DNA of 64,000 nucleotides. Origin: Pseudoips prasinana (Eukaryota > Arthropoda > Insecta > Lepidoptera > Nolidae). Within the stretch, counting starts at the first letter, position 1. Every line of letters begins with the position of its first letter. Below, in pieces: positions 32,301 to 39,037 of this stretch. The notes beneath the pieces were generated by a model. The model was not told the origin of the DNA. It saw only the letters and a program-made list of their open reading frames with translations, and made no database searches. A program made the translations under genes and the position numbers. The stretch is from NCBI GenBank assembly GCA_951640165.1, contig OX621256.1, positions 1,922,001 to 1,986,000 of the forward strand, written 5' to 3'.

Positions 32301-32858
32301 ATTGTCCCTAGATATTATATAAAACTGACTGTGACATAAAGGGCTGTGTGGTGACGGCGGCTAATATCAGAATATAATCACGCCATCTCATCCCATAGGG
32401 GGCATAGAAGTCGACCCAAGGGGATATCTACCAGAAGGCGGGCAGCAGCTTCCTTCGGAGTACTATGACCATCTCAATGCGATCGCCAACCCATCTGCCA
32501 AGGGTGGCATGGCATATCCCCCCTAGATTCTTCTTACAACTGTTAGGATGTTGATGATGAACGGCCCATAAAAATAACCCATTTATTTATCATTCCAGGA
32601 ACTTACACACTCATAGAGACCGATGGCACCAGACGCGTTGTTGAATACGAAGCAGATGACAAGAACGGCTTCAACGCGGTCGTCCACAAAATCGGTACAC
32701 CCAAGCACGAGGAGACCATACCCAAGCACGAAGAATATGAACCCCAATTCGAGCACCAGTTTGAAGCCAAACCAGCACATGAGCCGGTGCATTATCAACA
32801 TGACTTCGGTCAGTTTGACGAAGGCTTCGTGCCTATAGCGGGAGGATTCCATCATTAA
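23205..32858 (+). CDS. RR-2 cuticular protein, three exons found, start exon missing
   Basis: Structural protein of the insect cuticle that binds chitin through a Rebers-Riddiford (RR) domain. Exons 23205-23366, 24312-24408 and 32599-32858 join in frame (phases 0 and 1) into at least 172 residues ending TAA at 32858. The first exon supplies the hydrophobic core of a signal peptide ([12 protein letters not shown]) followed by a Q/E/H-rich linker. The RR domain spans the next two exons: [27 protein letters not shown] | [20 protein letters not shown] and NGFNAVV. The pattern E.DGD.VKG.Y.L.E.DG..R.V.Y.AD..NGFNAVV identifies the RR-2 class, found mostly in hard cuticle. The C-terminal part repeats PKHEE and is His/Glu-rich, as in many RR-2 proteins. 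The 8.2-kb last intron is packed with transposons. The start codon is missing because in this family it often lies on a tiny separate exon. Confidence 0.9.
23399..23605 (+). mobile_element. RTE-like LINE 3' end fragment in intron
   Basis: Reads [20 protein letters not shown] and the following C terminus, as at 2374-2788, and ends TGACATAATGATGATGA. It begins only 33 bp after the donor of the cuticular protein exon. Confidence 0.75.
23606..23860 (+). mobile_element. tRNA-like SINE followed by Bm1-like tail
   Basis: CTTGTGGCTCAGCGGCTAAA is A-box-like and GGGTTCGAGTCCC is a perfect B box. The body CCCGTAAATAGTTGTTCTGA matches the complement of 24445-24640. From 23765 a separate SINE tail (GGTAGAAGCTCTGCTCAGTT ... 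CAGGATATTATTATT) follows. Confidence 0.6.
24085..24240 (+). repeat. Dispersed repeat family B copy
   Basis: GTTAAAGCCATTCCCCGGGA, CATGCTTGAGCC, GTGTGCCACTGTTGATCCTG and GGAGTTGCAGTGGTGGGTAA recur in reverse at 44458-44590 and 43205-43345. Confidence 0.6.
24312..24408 (+). CDS. Cuticular protein exon, first half of RR-2 domain
   Basis: 97 bp between TTCCAG and the donor AAAG|GTATGG. It codes [26 protein letters not shown], with one base of the next Gly codon. Confidence 0.92.
24445..24640 (-). mobile_element. tRNA-derived SINE
   Basis: On the minus strand the head reads GTGTGGCGCAGCGGCTAAGA (A box) and GGGTTCGTGACCC (B-box-like). The body passes GTGTGACCCATAAATAGTTG to the GGGACACAGGGATTAAATTC end. 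Partial copies are at 18915 and 37495. Confidence 0.65.
24984..25220 (+). mobile_element. 5S rRNA-derived SINE
   Basis: GGCGAGGTTAAGCTACTAGG, CTCGCGGTCAGTCCATAGAT and GGGTGACCGCC give the cleanest 5S-like match in the window. About 25 bases before it (the TCCGTAAGTGAT part) are deleted. The tail is CTGCCCATACGATAAGCAAG. Confidence 0.7.
25376..25737 (+). mobile_element. Helitron-like element, third subfamily
   Basis: Nearly colinear with 15550-15920, including the internal restart ATTCTACATATATTATAAAT. It ends GTGTGAAACCGCGGGGCGCA. Confidence 0.6.
25755..25995. mobile_element. Two SINE tails head to head around a perfect palindrome
   Basis: 25755-25850 is a minus-strand Bm1-like tail and 25889-25995 a plus-strand one. 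Between them 25851-25888 is a perfect 38-bp palindrome (arms of 19, ACTTTTCTTTTGTAAATAT and its complement, no loop). It reads as an inverted duplication. Confidence 0.7.
26000..26336. other. Intron DNA, nothing recognised
   Basis: Part of the long intron of the cuticular protein gene; no frame or repeat identified. Confidence 0.4.
26337..26550 (+). mobile_element. tRNA-derived SINE, diverged
   Basis: GGCTTTTGGTCTAGTCTAGG is A-box-like, GGGTTCGATCCCC is the B box, followed by a body like that at 34440. Confidence 0.5.
26790..27075. repeat. Diverged shared repeat and LINE 3' scrap
   Basis: 26797-26940 resembles 59770-59900 (GTTCACAG..CATGTGAAA.ATCATATCAT..TAATAA.ACTTCC). 27039-27075 resembles the family D end (TTTTTTATTCACG...AATAGTCAGAACATG). 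The plus-strand frame through it is not convincing as a gene. Confidence 0.35.
27076..27645. other. Intron DNA, nothing recognised
   Basis: No supported frame; a frame at 27367-27669 runs into a Helitron end and looks fortuitous. Confidence 0.4.
27646..28285 (+). mobile_element. Two tandem Helitron-like elements
   Basis: Copy one is 27646-27966, copy two 27970-28285; both start TCTATACATA and end with the hairpin and GCTAG. Only TAA lies between them. The copies differ at many sites, so the second is an independent or old insertion next to the first, not a fresh duplication. Head-to-tail arrays are known for Helitrons. Confidence 0.75.
28414..28579 (+). mobile_element. tRNA-derived SINE, 5' part, interrupted
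   Basis: GGTCACCGTAGCCTAGTTGG (A box) and GGGTTCGAATCCC (perfect B box), body to TATCTATCTATATAAATAATA. It breaks at 28579 and resumes at 32228 (TAATATGTATATCGTCGCCT), so everything between arrived later. Confidence 0.8.
28588..29853 (-). mobile_element. Complete mariner element
   Basis: 1266 bp between TA dinucleotides (28586-28587 and 29854-29855). The terminal inverted repeats begin CCTATGAAATTGCCGTTYTG at both ends. The transposase frame is uninterrupted (28655-29671). The ends, target duplication and frame are all intact, so it may have moved recently. It sits inside the left inverted repeat of another transposon, which it therefore disables. Confidence 0.93.
28655..29671 (-). CDS. Mariner transposase, D,D34D type, open frame
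   Basis: Cuts and rejoins the mariner element at TA targets. 338 residues from the ATG at 29671, the usual mariner length; an upstream in-frame ATG at 29713 would add 14 residues that do not look conserved. Two helix-turn-helix regions are expected in residues 1-110 ([17 protein letters not shown], and [19 protein letters not shown]), with the linker GRPK near residue 61. The clamp-loop motif WVPHEL is at 114-119. Catalytic residues are D151 (TCDEKW), D243 (LLHDNARPH) and D278 ([13 protein letters not shown]), 34 residues apart for the last pair, which defines the D,D34D mariner group rather than the D37D mori group. No stop or frameshift is seen. Whether it is active cannot be judged by eye. 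Confidence 0.95.
   Translation of the reverse strand, partial: DTLKIRVIMEYEYRRGSNAAQAARNINDVYGANTTNQLTTCYWFARFRSGNFDLKNEPRGRPKTLVDNDELKAVVEADDTQSTAELAAAFDVSVKTILVHLRQIGKVKKLDKWVPHELNDRQREVRVETCLALLNRHTNEGILNRIVTCDEKWILFDNRKRSASWLDPGSAPKQCPKRKFTPRKVMVTVWWSSAGVIHHSFLPNGVSITADVYCEELSTMMEKLAHLQPALVNRSSPLLLHDNARPHTAQQTVSKLQELGLEALRHPPYSPDLAPTDYYFFQNLDNFLAGKKFNTREAVQNAFEEFVASRPADFFKKGINKLPLRWQRCIDCMGDYFD
30766..31200 (+). CDS. Unrecognised ORF inside the DNA transposon
   Basis: 144 codons open. The likely coding part begins after the acceptor-like TTATTGTTTCACAG at 30831 ([20 protein letters not shown]), which would make it an exon, with hydrophobic codons upstream as intron. The rest is rich in Gln, Ser and Thr and ends [19 protein letters not shown], a probable short coiled coil. 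No transposase or zinc-finger motif is seen. It could be a captured exon or the element's own accessory frame. Confidence 0.35.
   Translation: MFEIFSNSILCFPLLTWFIVSQNRDQDQISEMPTVSREETRSNTTRSLHLQQNSAIIQSGSAILPVSSFVAQNPQLVITEAEKTLSDVSLNAQHFVLYNTDNQIQPVEDGQILQLQHEVKSIKEDIKTIIPNQNPLYEIQTNMC
31362..31615 (-). pseudogene. Relict minus-strand ORF in the DNA transposon, one nonsense codon
   Basis: Reads [26 protein letters not shown], a TAA stop near 31524, then [59 protein letters not shown] and a stop. The acidic middle and the LRKWAVEYN block look like real protein sequence. Similar LR.WA...NI blocks occur near the N terminus of some uncharacterised transposon proteins, from memory and unverified. 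It is convergent with the ORF at 30766. Confidence 0.4.
32228..32330 (+). mobile_element. tRNA-derived SINE, 3' part, displaced
   Basis: TATGTATATCGTCGCCTAGT ... TTGGGGCTAGGATGATCTGT ... GTCCCTAGATATTATA continues the SINE begun at 28414. Confidence 0.8.
32344..32526 (+). repeat. Dispersed repeat family A copy
   Basis: TGTGTGGTGACGGCGGCTAA, CATCTCATCCCATAGGGGGC, GCGATCGCCAACCCATCTGC and a CATATCCCC end. Confidence 0.7.
32599..32858 (+). CDS. Cuticular protein last exon, second half of RR-2 domain
   Basis: 260 bp after TTATCATTCCAG. Completes [32 protein letters not shown], then [20 protein letters not shown] and ends [11 protein letters not shown] with TAA at 32856-32858. Confidence 0.93.
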
Positions 32859-33399
32859 GGTATTGGACAAAGATCGGATAGGATAGCTGCAGTTTAACGG
32901 GAAGATTAAAACTAAGACTAGAAGTTACTGGTCTTCAAGAGCACAAGCAATCTATAAATCCCAAAGCACAAATGGCTAGCGCTGGTTATAGATTTGAAAT
33001 GGAAACATTGATATTTCGGCGAGGTGACTGAGATATCTAAGCTGTAGAAACGAAGATATTTTTCTAGGTCTCGTTTGTGAGAGGTATTAGTCTCCGAGCC
33101 TCGAAGTGCTTTACATCGTCTGACCGATCAAAGATAACATCTAAAATTATGACGCTAGGTAGTCAGAAACCTATTATATCTGACACCTGTTCTAATTATT
33201 GTTGTTAGTTAGATATCTATGGATTCTAAGGTGAGATGGCAGTTTATATTTTTAATTTTGGTAGCTTAGGACCAGGTTACAGTGGAAGTGTAACCCAAGA
33301 TCAATGGACCTTGTAGAAATTGAAAATGATTGGGATGTTAATACCAACAAACATTTTTCGATACCTTGGTTGAATACTGCAATTGTATTTCAATCATCC
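32859..33399. other. 3' flank of the cuticular protein gene
   Basis: No AATAAA signal close to the stop codon is evident. No other feature recognised. Confidence 0.4.
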
Positions 33400-33625
33400 A
33401 TCATAGCCAGATAGCTCTCGCCGGTCCATATGTCGTTGACAAGGTTAAGCAACTAAGCTCGCGGTCAGTCCATAGATGGCCGACCGCCAGTGGTTTGATT
33501 TTTGAGCATCTCCGAGCTTCGGAGGGCACGTTAAGCTGTCGGTCCCGGCAACAGTCGTCTAACCATTTCAGAGCCCTAATGAGCGGCTTGAACAACTCAA
33601 GGGTAACACAGCCGTTACTATAAGT
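33400..33625 (+). mobile_element. 5S-derived SINE
   Basis: CGCCGGTCCATATGTCGTTG, ACAAGGTTAAGCAACTAAGC and TCGCGGTCAGTCCATAGATG keep the 5S-like order. The tail is shortened. Confidence 0.65.
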
Positions 33626-34139
33626 GTGTAACCTCTCAAGAAATTATTATTTCTAAATGCTTCTAGCCTATAATTATTCAGACTTGTACAATTACGTTAA
33701 ACTGCAGAAAATCTAAATGTTAAGTTTTCTGTTATAGCCAAACGGCCAGTCTCACTGTTAGCTTGATTTTAACTAGAATGTTCTATATTAACAACGTTCC
33801 ATGTAAAGGATGGCCAGATGTAATCCTGTATTGCAATATTACTGTTAATTAAGGTTTATACGCTTTAATATATTTAGCTGTTTTGGAGAGCTCACAAGTC
33901 TTACTTATAAACGAGGATCAACTTGAGAAATGTTAGGTGGCTCACCTGAATTCGTGTTTATAAGTTAAGGGGTCAGTTATAATTATTTTATTTTTAATAT
34001 TTACTGCAATCATTGTTTATAAATAAGAATTTCAAGGTACATAAGAAGTACATAATACATAGAAATATTATATAATCGAGTAACATAAATAATGGGAGAT
34101 ACTTTTAATAACTCAAAATACATACACACATAGACTTAT
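33626..34139. other. No recognised feature
   Basis: AT-rich, no supported gene. Confidence 0.4.
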
Positions 34140-34225
34140 GCCTGTGCCCCAGAGGGGTAGGCAGAGACAACTGACTTCCATTTGCTATGATCCTTGCACA
34201 CCTCTTTCGCCTCGTTTACTGTCAT
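34140..34225 (-). repeat. Dispersed repeat family I copy
   Basis: Complement of the copy at 22562: GGTAGGCAGAGACAACTGAC and GCACACCTCTTTCGCCTCGT then TTACTGTC. Confidence 0.6.
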
Positions 34226-34439
34226 TATATTCAAAATAAATATACAAAGACAACTGTATAATTGAAATCATCCTTAATAGTACGTTGAGTTTAACCTGTA
34301 CCGGGCAGTAGGTATGTTTCAAATTAATAGATTTTGAACTTTAATTCGACAGTATAGAGCTCAAAATAGTGTGTTCAATGTACCGACGGAGTCCCACAAA
34401 GGGTTAATGAAATTAAAATTTCCAAGCAAAATTTTCATT

Positions 34440-34683
34440 CTGACTGGCCTGTTGGTCTAGTAATTAGTGACTCTAATCGCTAAGCCTGAAGTCGAGGGAT
34501 TGATTCCCACCCGGGACAAATCTTTGTATGTTGAACACGATTACTTGTTATTTGTCTGGGTGTCATTTATCTATAATATGTATTTATAATAAGTTCATCG
34601 GTTATCTGGTTTCCATAGTACAATCTCTGTTTAGTTTGGGACCAGATGGTCACGTGAATGTTGTCCCAAAAAATATAGTATTT
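34440..34683 (+). mobile_element. tRNA-derived SINE, full length
   Basis: GGCCTGTTGGTCTAGTAATT (A box), GGGATTGATTCCC (B-box-like), ACCCGGGACAAATCTTTGTA and the tail GTTATCTGGTTTCCATAGTA ... CCAGATGGTCACGTGAATGT. Confidence 0.7.
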
Positions 34684-35459
34684 ATTAGCGGCAGACTTGT
34701 AGAAGCAGAGCGATACTGTCCGTATTGTCATAGTTAAACACATCAAGTATCTCACACTATTCTTGTTACAAGTTGTATATACGACGATACAAAAACATTG
34801 AAAGGAAACATGCTATGAATAAAGAATAAAACGTAAAATTGGTTTACAGAAGTGTCTCGAACAGTTGCCAGACTGTTAGTATTTTTATTAAATTTTCTGT
34901 ACACCGAGTTTTTAAATTGGATAGAAGGGCCTATTTCGTTGCCTTGCAGGTGTAAATAATATTTTTCTCTCGGCTAATGTAACTTGGGTCTTGAAAACGT
35001 GGAAAATTGAGCGTCTACTACGCAACTTAAGTTAAAACGTTAGCACTTTGGTATTCAACGGGGATTTGACTGAAAAAAGGTGTTGCCTATCTTTTAAACG
35101 ATGAATATAAGAAGTTGGATTGGCGCTATCTTCATTAATCTCGAGCTCAAAAGTACAGAATGAATTACTATATTTAAATGACTTATTTAATTTATAATTT
35201 TCCAGCTTCTCTTCTTAGTATTACGCTATAAAAGTAAAAAAAAATCTTGAAAACACTCCGTGTAAAACCTTTGCAATCGTTAGATTGAATAAATTAAATG
35301 AAATCGGGTATGAATCCCTTAAAAAGTGCGTGTGATTATCAAAGTGAAACTCATTAAGAATATTATTAATTTATTGAATGTTGTAATGAGTAACTTGAAC
35401 AATTATTTATTAGATTAACCGCTGAATCTTTCATCCTCTGAAAAAAAAAACTAGTGTAC
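34684..35459. other. No recognised feature
   Basis: AT-rich DNA without supported frames. Confidence 0.4.
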
Positions 35460-36036
35460 TTTAGAACCCACGACTGAAGTAAAACTGCAAACGCAACTGG
35501 CTATGAGAGAAAGAATATATGCTGGCACCTTTCTCTCTCGCCACTTCAGTAATATAACTACTGTCTTATATCTCCCTCTCAACTTTAGTTCGCCTCCGTT
35601 CCGTTAAAAAATTCAAAGATACCTTACAGTGTAAAGCTGATAAAAACAATTTAATGTTCATCCAATAAATGATGTCGATAAGCTATGTTAAGTCCTTACT
35701 TTCAGGCTGGTCGTATGCTTTTTTGTTGAAATAATTGTATAAAAGACTGTAGTTTAATTGAATATTTTTAACATAAAACTTCTTTACGTAGGCACTTTAA
35801 TTGAATACTTTTTGAAGTAAAACTTCTTTACGTACTTTATTTGAATATTTTTTGAAGTAAAACTTCTTTACATACGCTTGACTTGGGGAGTAAGTTGGCT
35901 ACTGCATGACGAATGCGTTACAAAAAGTGGCATCAGGCGGAAGTAGATTGGGAGATATAAGTTAGTGAAGATAGAGAGGTGCGAGCGAGAGTTACGTAAC
36001 GTATATCTAAGTTTTACTTCAGTCGTGTGCTCTAAA
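35460..36036. mobile_element. MITE with inverted ends and an internal tandem repeat
   Basis: Left end TTTAGAACCCACGACTGAAG then TAAAACT; the right end, read inward, is TTTAGAGCACACGACTGAAG then TAAAACT. The homology extends into subterminal GAGAGAAAG/CTCTCTCGCC blocks. Inside, about 35753-35877, a unit of 46-49 bp (TTAATTGAATACTTTTTGAA..TAAAACTTCTTTACGTA) is repeated three times. No ORF. Confidence 0.75.
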
Positions 36037-36249
36037 GCAAATATCTGTGGATGGAGGATAAGGCCCTTATGTTAAGATGACTGCATTGTTCTGTTAGTTT
36101 TAAGTGTTTGTACAAAACTCTTGCGATTGAATAAACTTTTTATTGTTAATGTGGTTTTAATTCACACAAATAACTTACCTCACATCTAACGTTATTTGTT
36201 GCAAAGGGCACAGCCACAGCCGGTTAAGTGGAATATTTTTCGAGTCTGG

Positions 36250-36404
36250 TGTGTGGTGACGGCAGCGAAAATCTGAATAACATCACCTGACCCACGACCC
36301 GAGGGAAAATCAACCAGAGGACGGGGCAGCAGCTTCTTTCTGAGTACTATGACCATCATAATGCGATCGCCAAGCCTAGCGATTATGGCATATCCCCAAG
36401 ATGA
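36250..36404 (+). repeat. Dispersed repeat family A copy
   Basis: GTGTGTGGTGACGGCAGCGA ... ATGCGATCGCCAAGCCTAGC ... CATATCCCC. Confidence 0.65.
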
Positions 36405-36461
36405 CTCTTGTCTAGCACTGGTTTTCTTTGGGATCTTGTTACGATGTTGATTTGGCCACAG

Positions 36462-36665
36462 CGGCTAGTCTAAATGGACACTAGGCAAATGCGCGGGACA
36501 ACCTATAGTGCACAAGTATGTGCGCGAACACAAGGGCAGTTGGGACTATTAGCTACACGACCGTTAAAGGTCAAATATAGAAACTAAGACTTTACGAGCT
36601 CTTCGAGACACGGGGGTGTAATACCGCCAAATACCAGACTTCGAGCTGATACTGAGAAATTTTCA
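36462..36665 (+). repeat. Dispersed repeat family G copy
   Basis: TTTGGCCACAGCGGCTAGTC..AATGGACACTAGGCAAATGC, ACACGGGGGTGTAATACCGC and CGAGCTGATACTGAGAAATT match the complement of 56110-56335. Confidence 0.55.
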
Positions 36666-36874
36666 ATACAGAAATATGCCAAAAATATGTTTTTCGTCGT
36701 AGTTTTTTAACATTGAATAATTTGTTATTAAGCATGAACAGTAACGTGAATTCTCGTCATCGGGTTCTTAATTCCATATTTACTCAGAGCTGGCTGGCCC
36801 CAAGTTGGGGGGAAAGGGTGACTTCTAAACGTTAACAATACCCGACCGTTTTGTGGTAGAAGAATCCATTTACC

Positions 36875-36916
36875 AATCAAACACGGTGAATACATCTGTA
36901 TTCACCGTGTTTGATT
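36875..36916. repeat. Short palindrome, 20-bp arms, 2-nt loop
   Basis: AATCAAACACGGTGAATACA, TC, then its exact complement. Confidence 0.9.
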
Positions 36917-36947
36917 CGTCAGTACAATAAATTGATTATTTGATTCG

Positions 36948-37133
36948 TTGTGTGGTGACGGCGCCGAATATCAGACAAAATTCATCACCCCATCTCAACC
37001 CGTGGAGAGCGTACAAGTCAACCCGAGGGAATATCTATCAGAGGACGGGCAGCAGCTTCTCTCTTAATACTATGACTATAACCATCATACTGCGATCGCC
37101 AACCCATCTGCCAAGCGTGGCGATTATGGCAAA
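36948..37133 (+). repeat. Dispersed repeat family A copy
   Basis: TGTGTGGTGACGGCGCCGAA ... CATCACCCCATCTCAACCCG ... CTGCGATCGCCAACCCATCT ... GCGTGGCGATTATGG. One of the best kept copies; it begins 31 bp after the palindrome at 36875. Confidence 0.75.
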
Positions 37134-37494
37134 AATACTCATATATTTCTACATATCATAGAGAAATTACACCCACAGAATTCTACAATTGTATGTATAT
37201 AATATTTTACCTTAAAAGGTTAATTCTGAGAAATATAAAATTACTGCTCTTAATTTCCAAGTCCCGTTTTTACGAGGTCTTTGAACCTCAAGCCGTCGCC
37301 TGTACGTTGCCAACTTTTAATTTTCGCAAATATTTTCAACTTGGACTTGTAAGAAAATACTAGGTTAAATATTCAACAATAATAAAAGCATAACTTAACC
37401 AGACGGTAAAAATATCCTTAAGGGTATTTAAGATGTCGCACACATCACTTAATTATTCTCGATTTAGATTAGGGACATGGTGATACCAACAATT
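37134..37494. other. No recognised feature
   Basis: AT-rich DNA. Confidence 0.4.
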
Positions 37495-37690
37495 TTTTTT
37501 TTAAAGAGACCCCCCGCACTATTCAAGTTTATCCCTGTGTCGCGGGGTTCTTTACGAACATATAATTGATGGATGCACAAAGTACACCCAGACCCAGCCC
37601 AACTACTTCTGGTTCACACAAATAGATGTCATCTGCGGGAATCGAAAGGGACGGGAGTGACGAAGCGACTGTCTAAGCCGCTGCGCCGCA
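37495..37690 (-). mobile_element. tRNA-derived SINE
   Basis: Complement of a tRNA-like head (GTGCGGCGCAGCGGCTTAGA) with a decayed B box, body as at 24445 (CCCGCACTATTCAAGTTTAT..CCCTGTGTCGCGGGGTTCTT). Confidence 0.6.
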
Positions 37691-38659
37691 CGTACATATA
37701 TAATATACATACTCTAAATTTACAATACAATCAGCATTATTATTTTATGTTTGTATTAACTTGTTTTATCTTGGCTTGAATATGTCCGTCGAGGGCGACA
37801 TAGACACGCTTTAATGTCGGGGCAACATCTATAATAAACTTGTTAACCGGCGAAATAATTCCCTCACTTTCAGTATGGAATTTCGTTAAGTGTTGCATCG
37901 GACCACAAACTACAAAAGTTTCTAATACATGGAGCTTCTTGTATTACGTACAACTTCATACAAGAAGCCCCATTTATTACAAACTTAGTATTAAACTACG
38001 CCCAGCATTAAAATATCTACCGACGGAAGCAAATTTTGGCATGGACTATATCAATTTACTAGCTTGTATTATGGTCTTCTAAAGGCACCGTAACATATTC
38101 TCAATAAAATTTTATTGCATTTATTATGCAATTGCAACAAACGACACAAGAAGTAGGTTTCATTCTAAATTACTTAACTTGTAACGCTTAAACACTTGTG
38201 GGATTCATTTGATTTCACTTACCTTTTAGTGCAAGCTTAATTTCGTCGGTCCTCTGCTGCTGTGGTTGTTACTAGAAGATTGTGATCTCGTTCAAAATTA
38301 ATGTCACTGCAAGTTTCAAGTGTAGCGCCTAGTAATAAATTCGTGGAAATGGCCGTACAAACTTCGGTATTTTCTTTTGGAACTGTTGGATCGGATTGTG
38401 ACGTTTTGACATTTTGTAGCTATCTACCAGATTTAAAGAAGCCATTGATTTTGAAACCCATTGGCTATTGTAACCTATTTCAGAGATTCGGTACCAGCTT
38501 ATTTTAACTACCTGTCTTGTCTGTATTAGAAAAACCGGGATCAAGACCACGATTTAGCATAAATAATACTTCTGGGTTCTATTCGAGACACAGATGGTAG
38601 GTCCTTAACTATCCAGACCCCATAATTAAACTTTCTCTTCAATACATTTTTTTCGGGTA
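37691..38659. other. Homer downstream intron or flank, no firm feature
   Basis: Frames at 37840-38082, 38301-38507 and 38329-38550 show no domain. A possible minus-strand exon at 38237-38306 is discussed under findings. Confidence 0.35.
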
Positions 38660-38894
38660 TTAATCATTATCTGCAATTTCCTGGGCAACTGAACAAGTCA
38701 CACCGTTTTGGTATCGCCCATTAACATTGACACGGATGTCATTCGTTCTTACAAATTCCCCATCAATTGTTGCATGGGTGCGACTGGACAGTTTACACCG
38801 CTCGGACACACAATTTCGGTATTGACCATATGGATTAACAAAGATGGCATTTGGTCTTACAAACGCTCCGTCCAATAATTCGAGGGATACTGAC

Positions 38895-39037
38895 CTTTGT
38901 GCGAGCGCGAGCTTGAGCCGGTCGTTCTCGTAGCGCAGCTGCTGCTCGGCCGACTCGGGCGGCGGCGGCTCGGGCGGCGGCGCGCCGGCCGACGCCAGCG
39001 CCCCGCGCGGCGCGCGCCCCACCGTGGCATAGCCGCC
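38895..39037 (-). CDS. homer: Homer exon, linker end and coiled-coil start
   Basis: 143 bp, very GC-rich (CpG-dense) against AT-rich neighbours. Acceptor CTGGTAG, donor CAAAG|GTCAGT. Encodes [40 protein letters not shown] and Q, ending in phase 2. The frame stays open past the donor down to 38660. Confidence 0.85.

Noticed and set aside
32583..32870. 95-codon minus-strand frame
   Set aside because: It is the mirror of the last exon of the cuticular protein gene.
37840..38082. 80-codon plus-strand frame as a gene
   Set aside because: No domain, no signal peptide and no splice context. It is likely chance.
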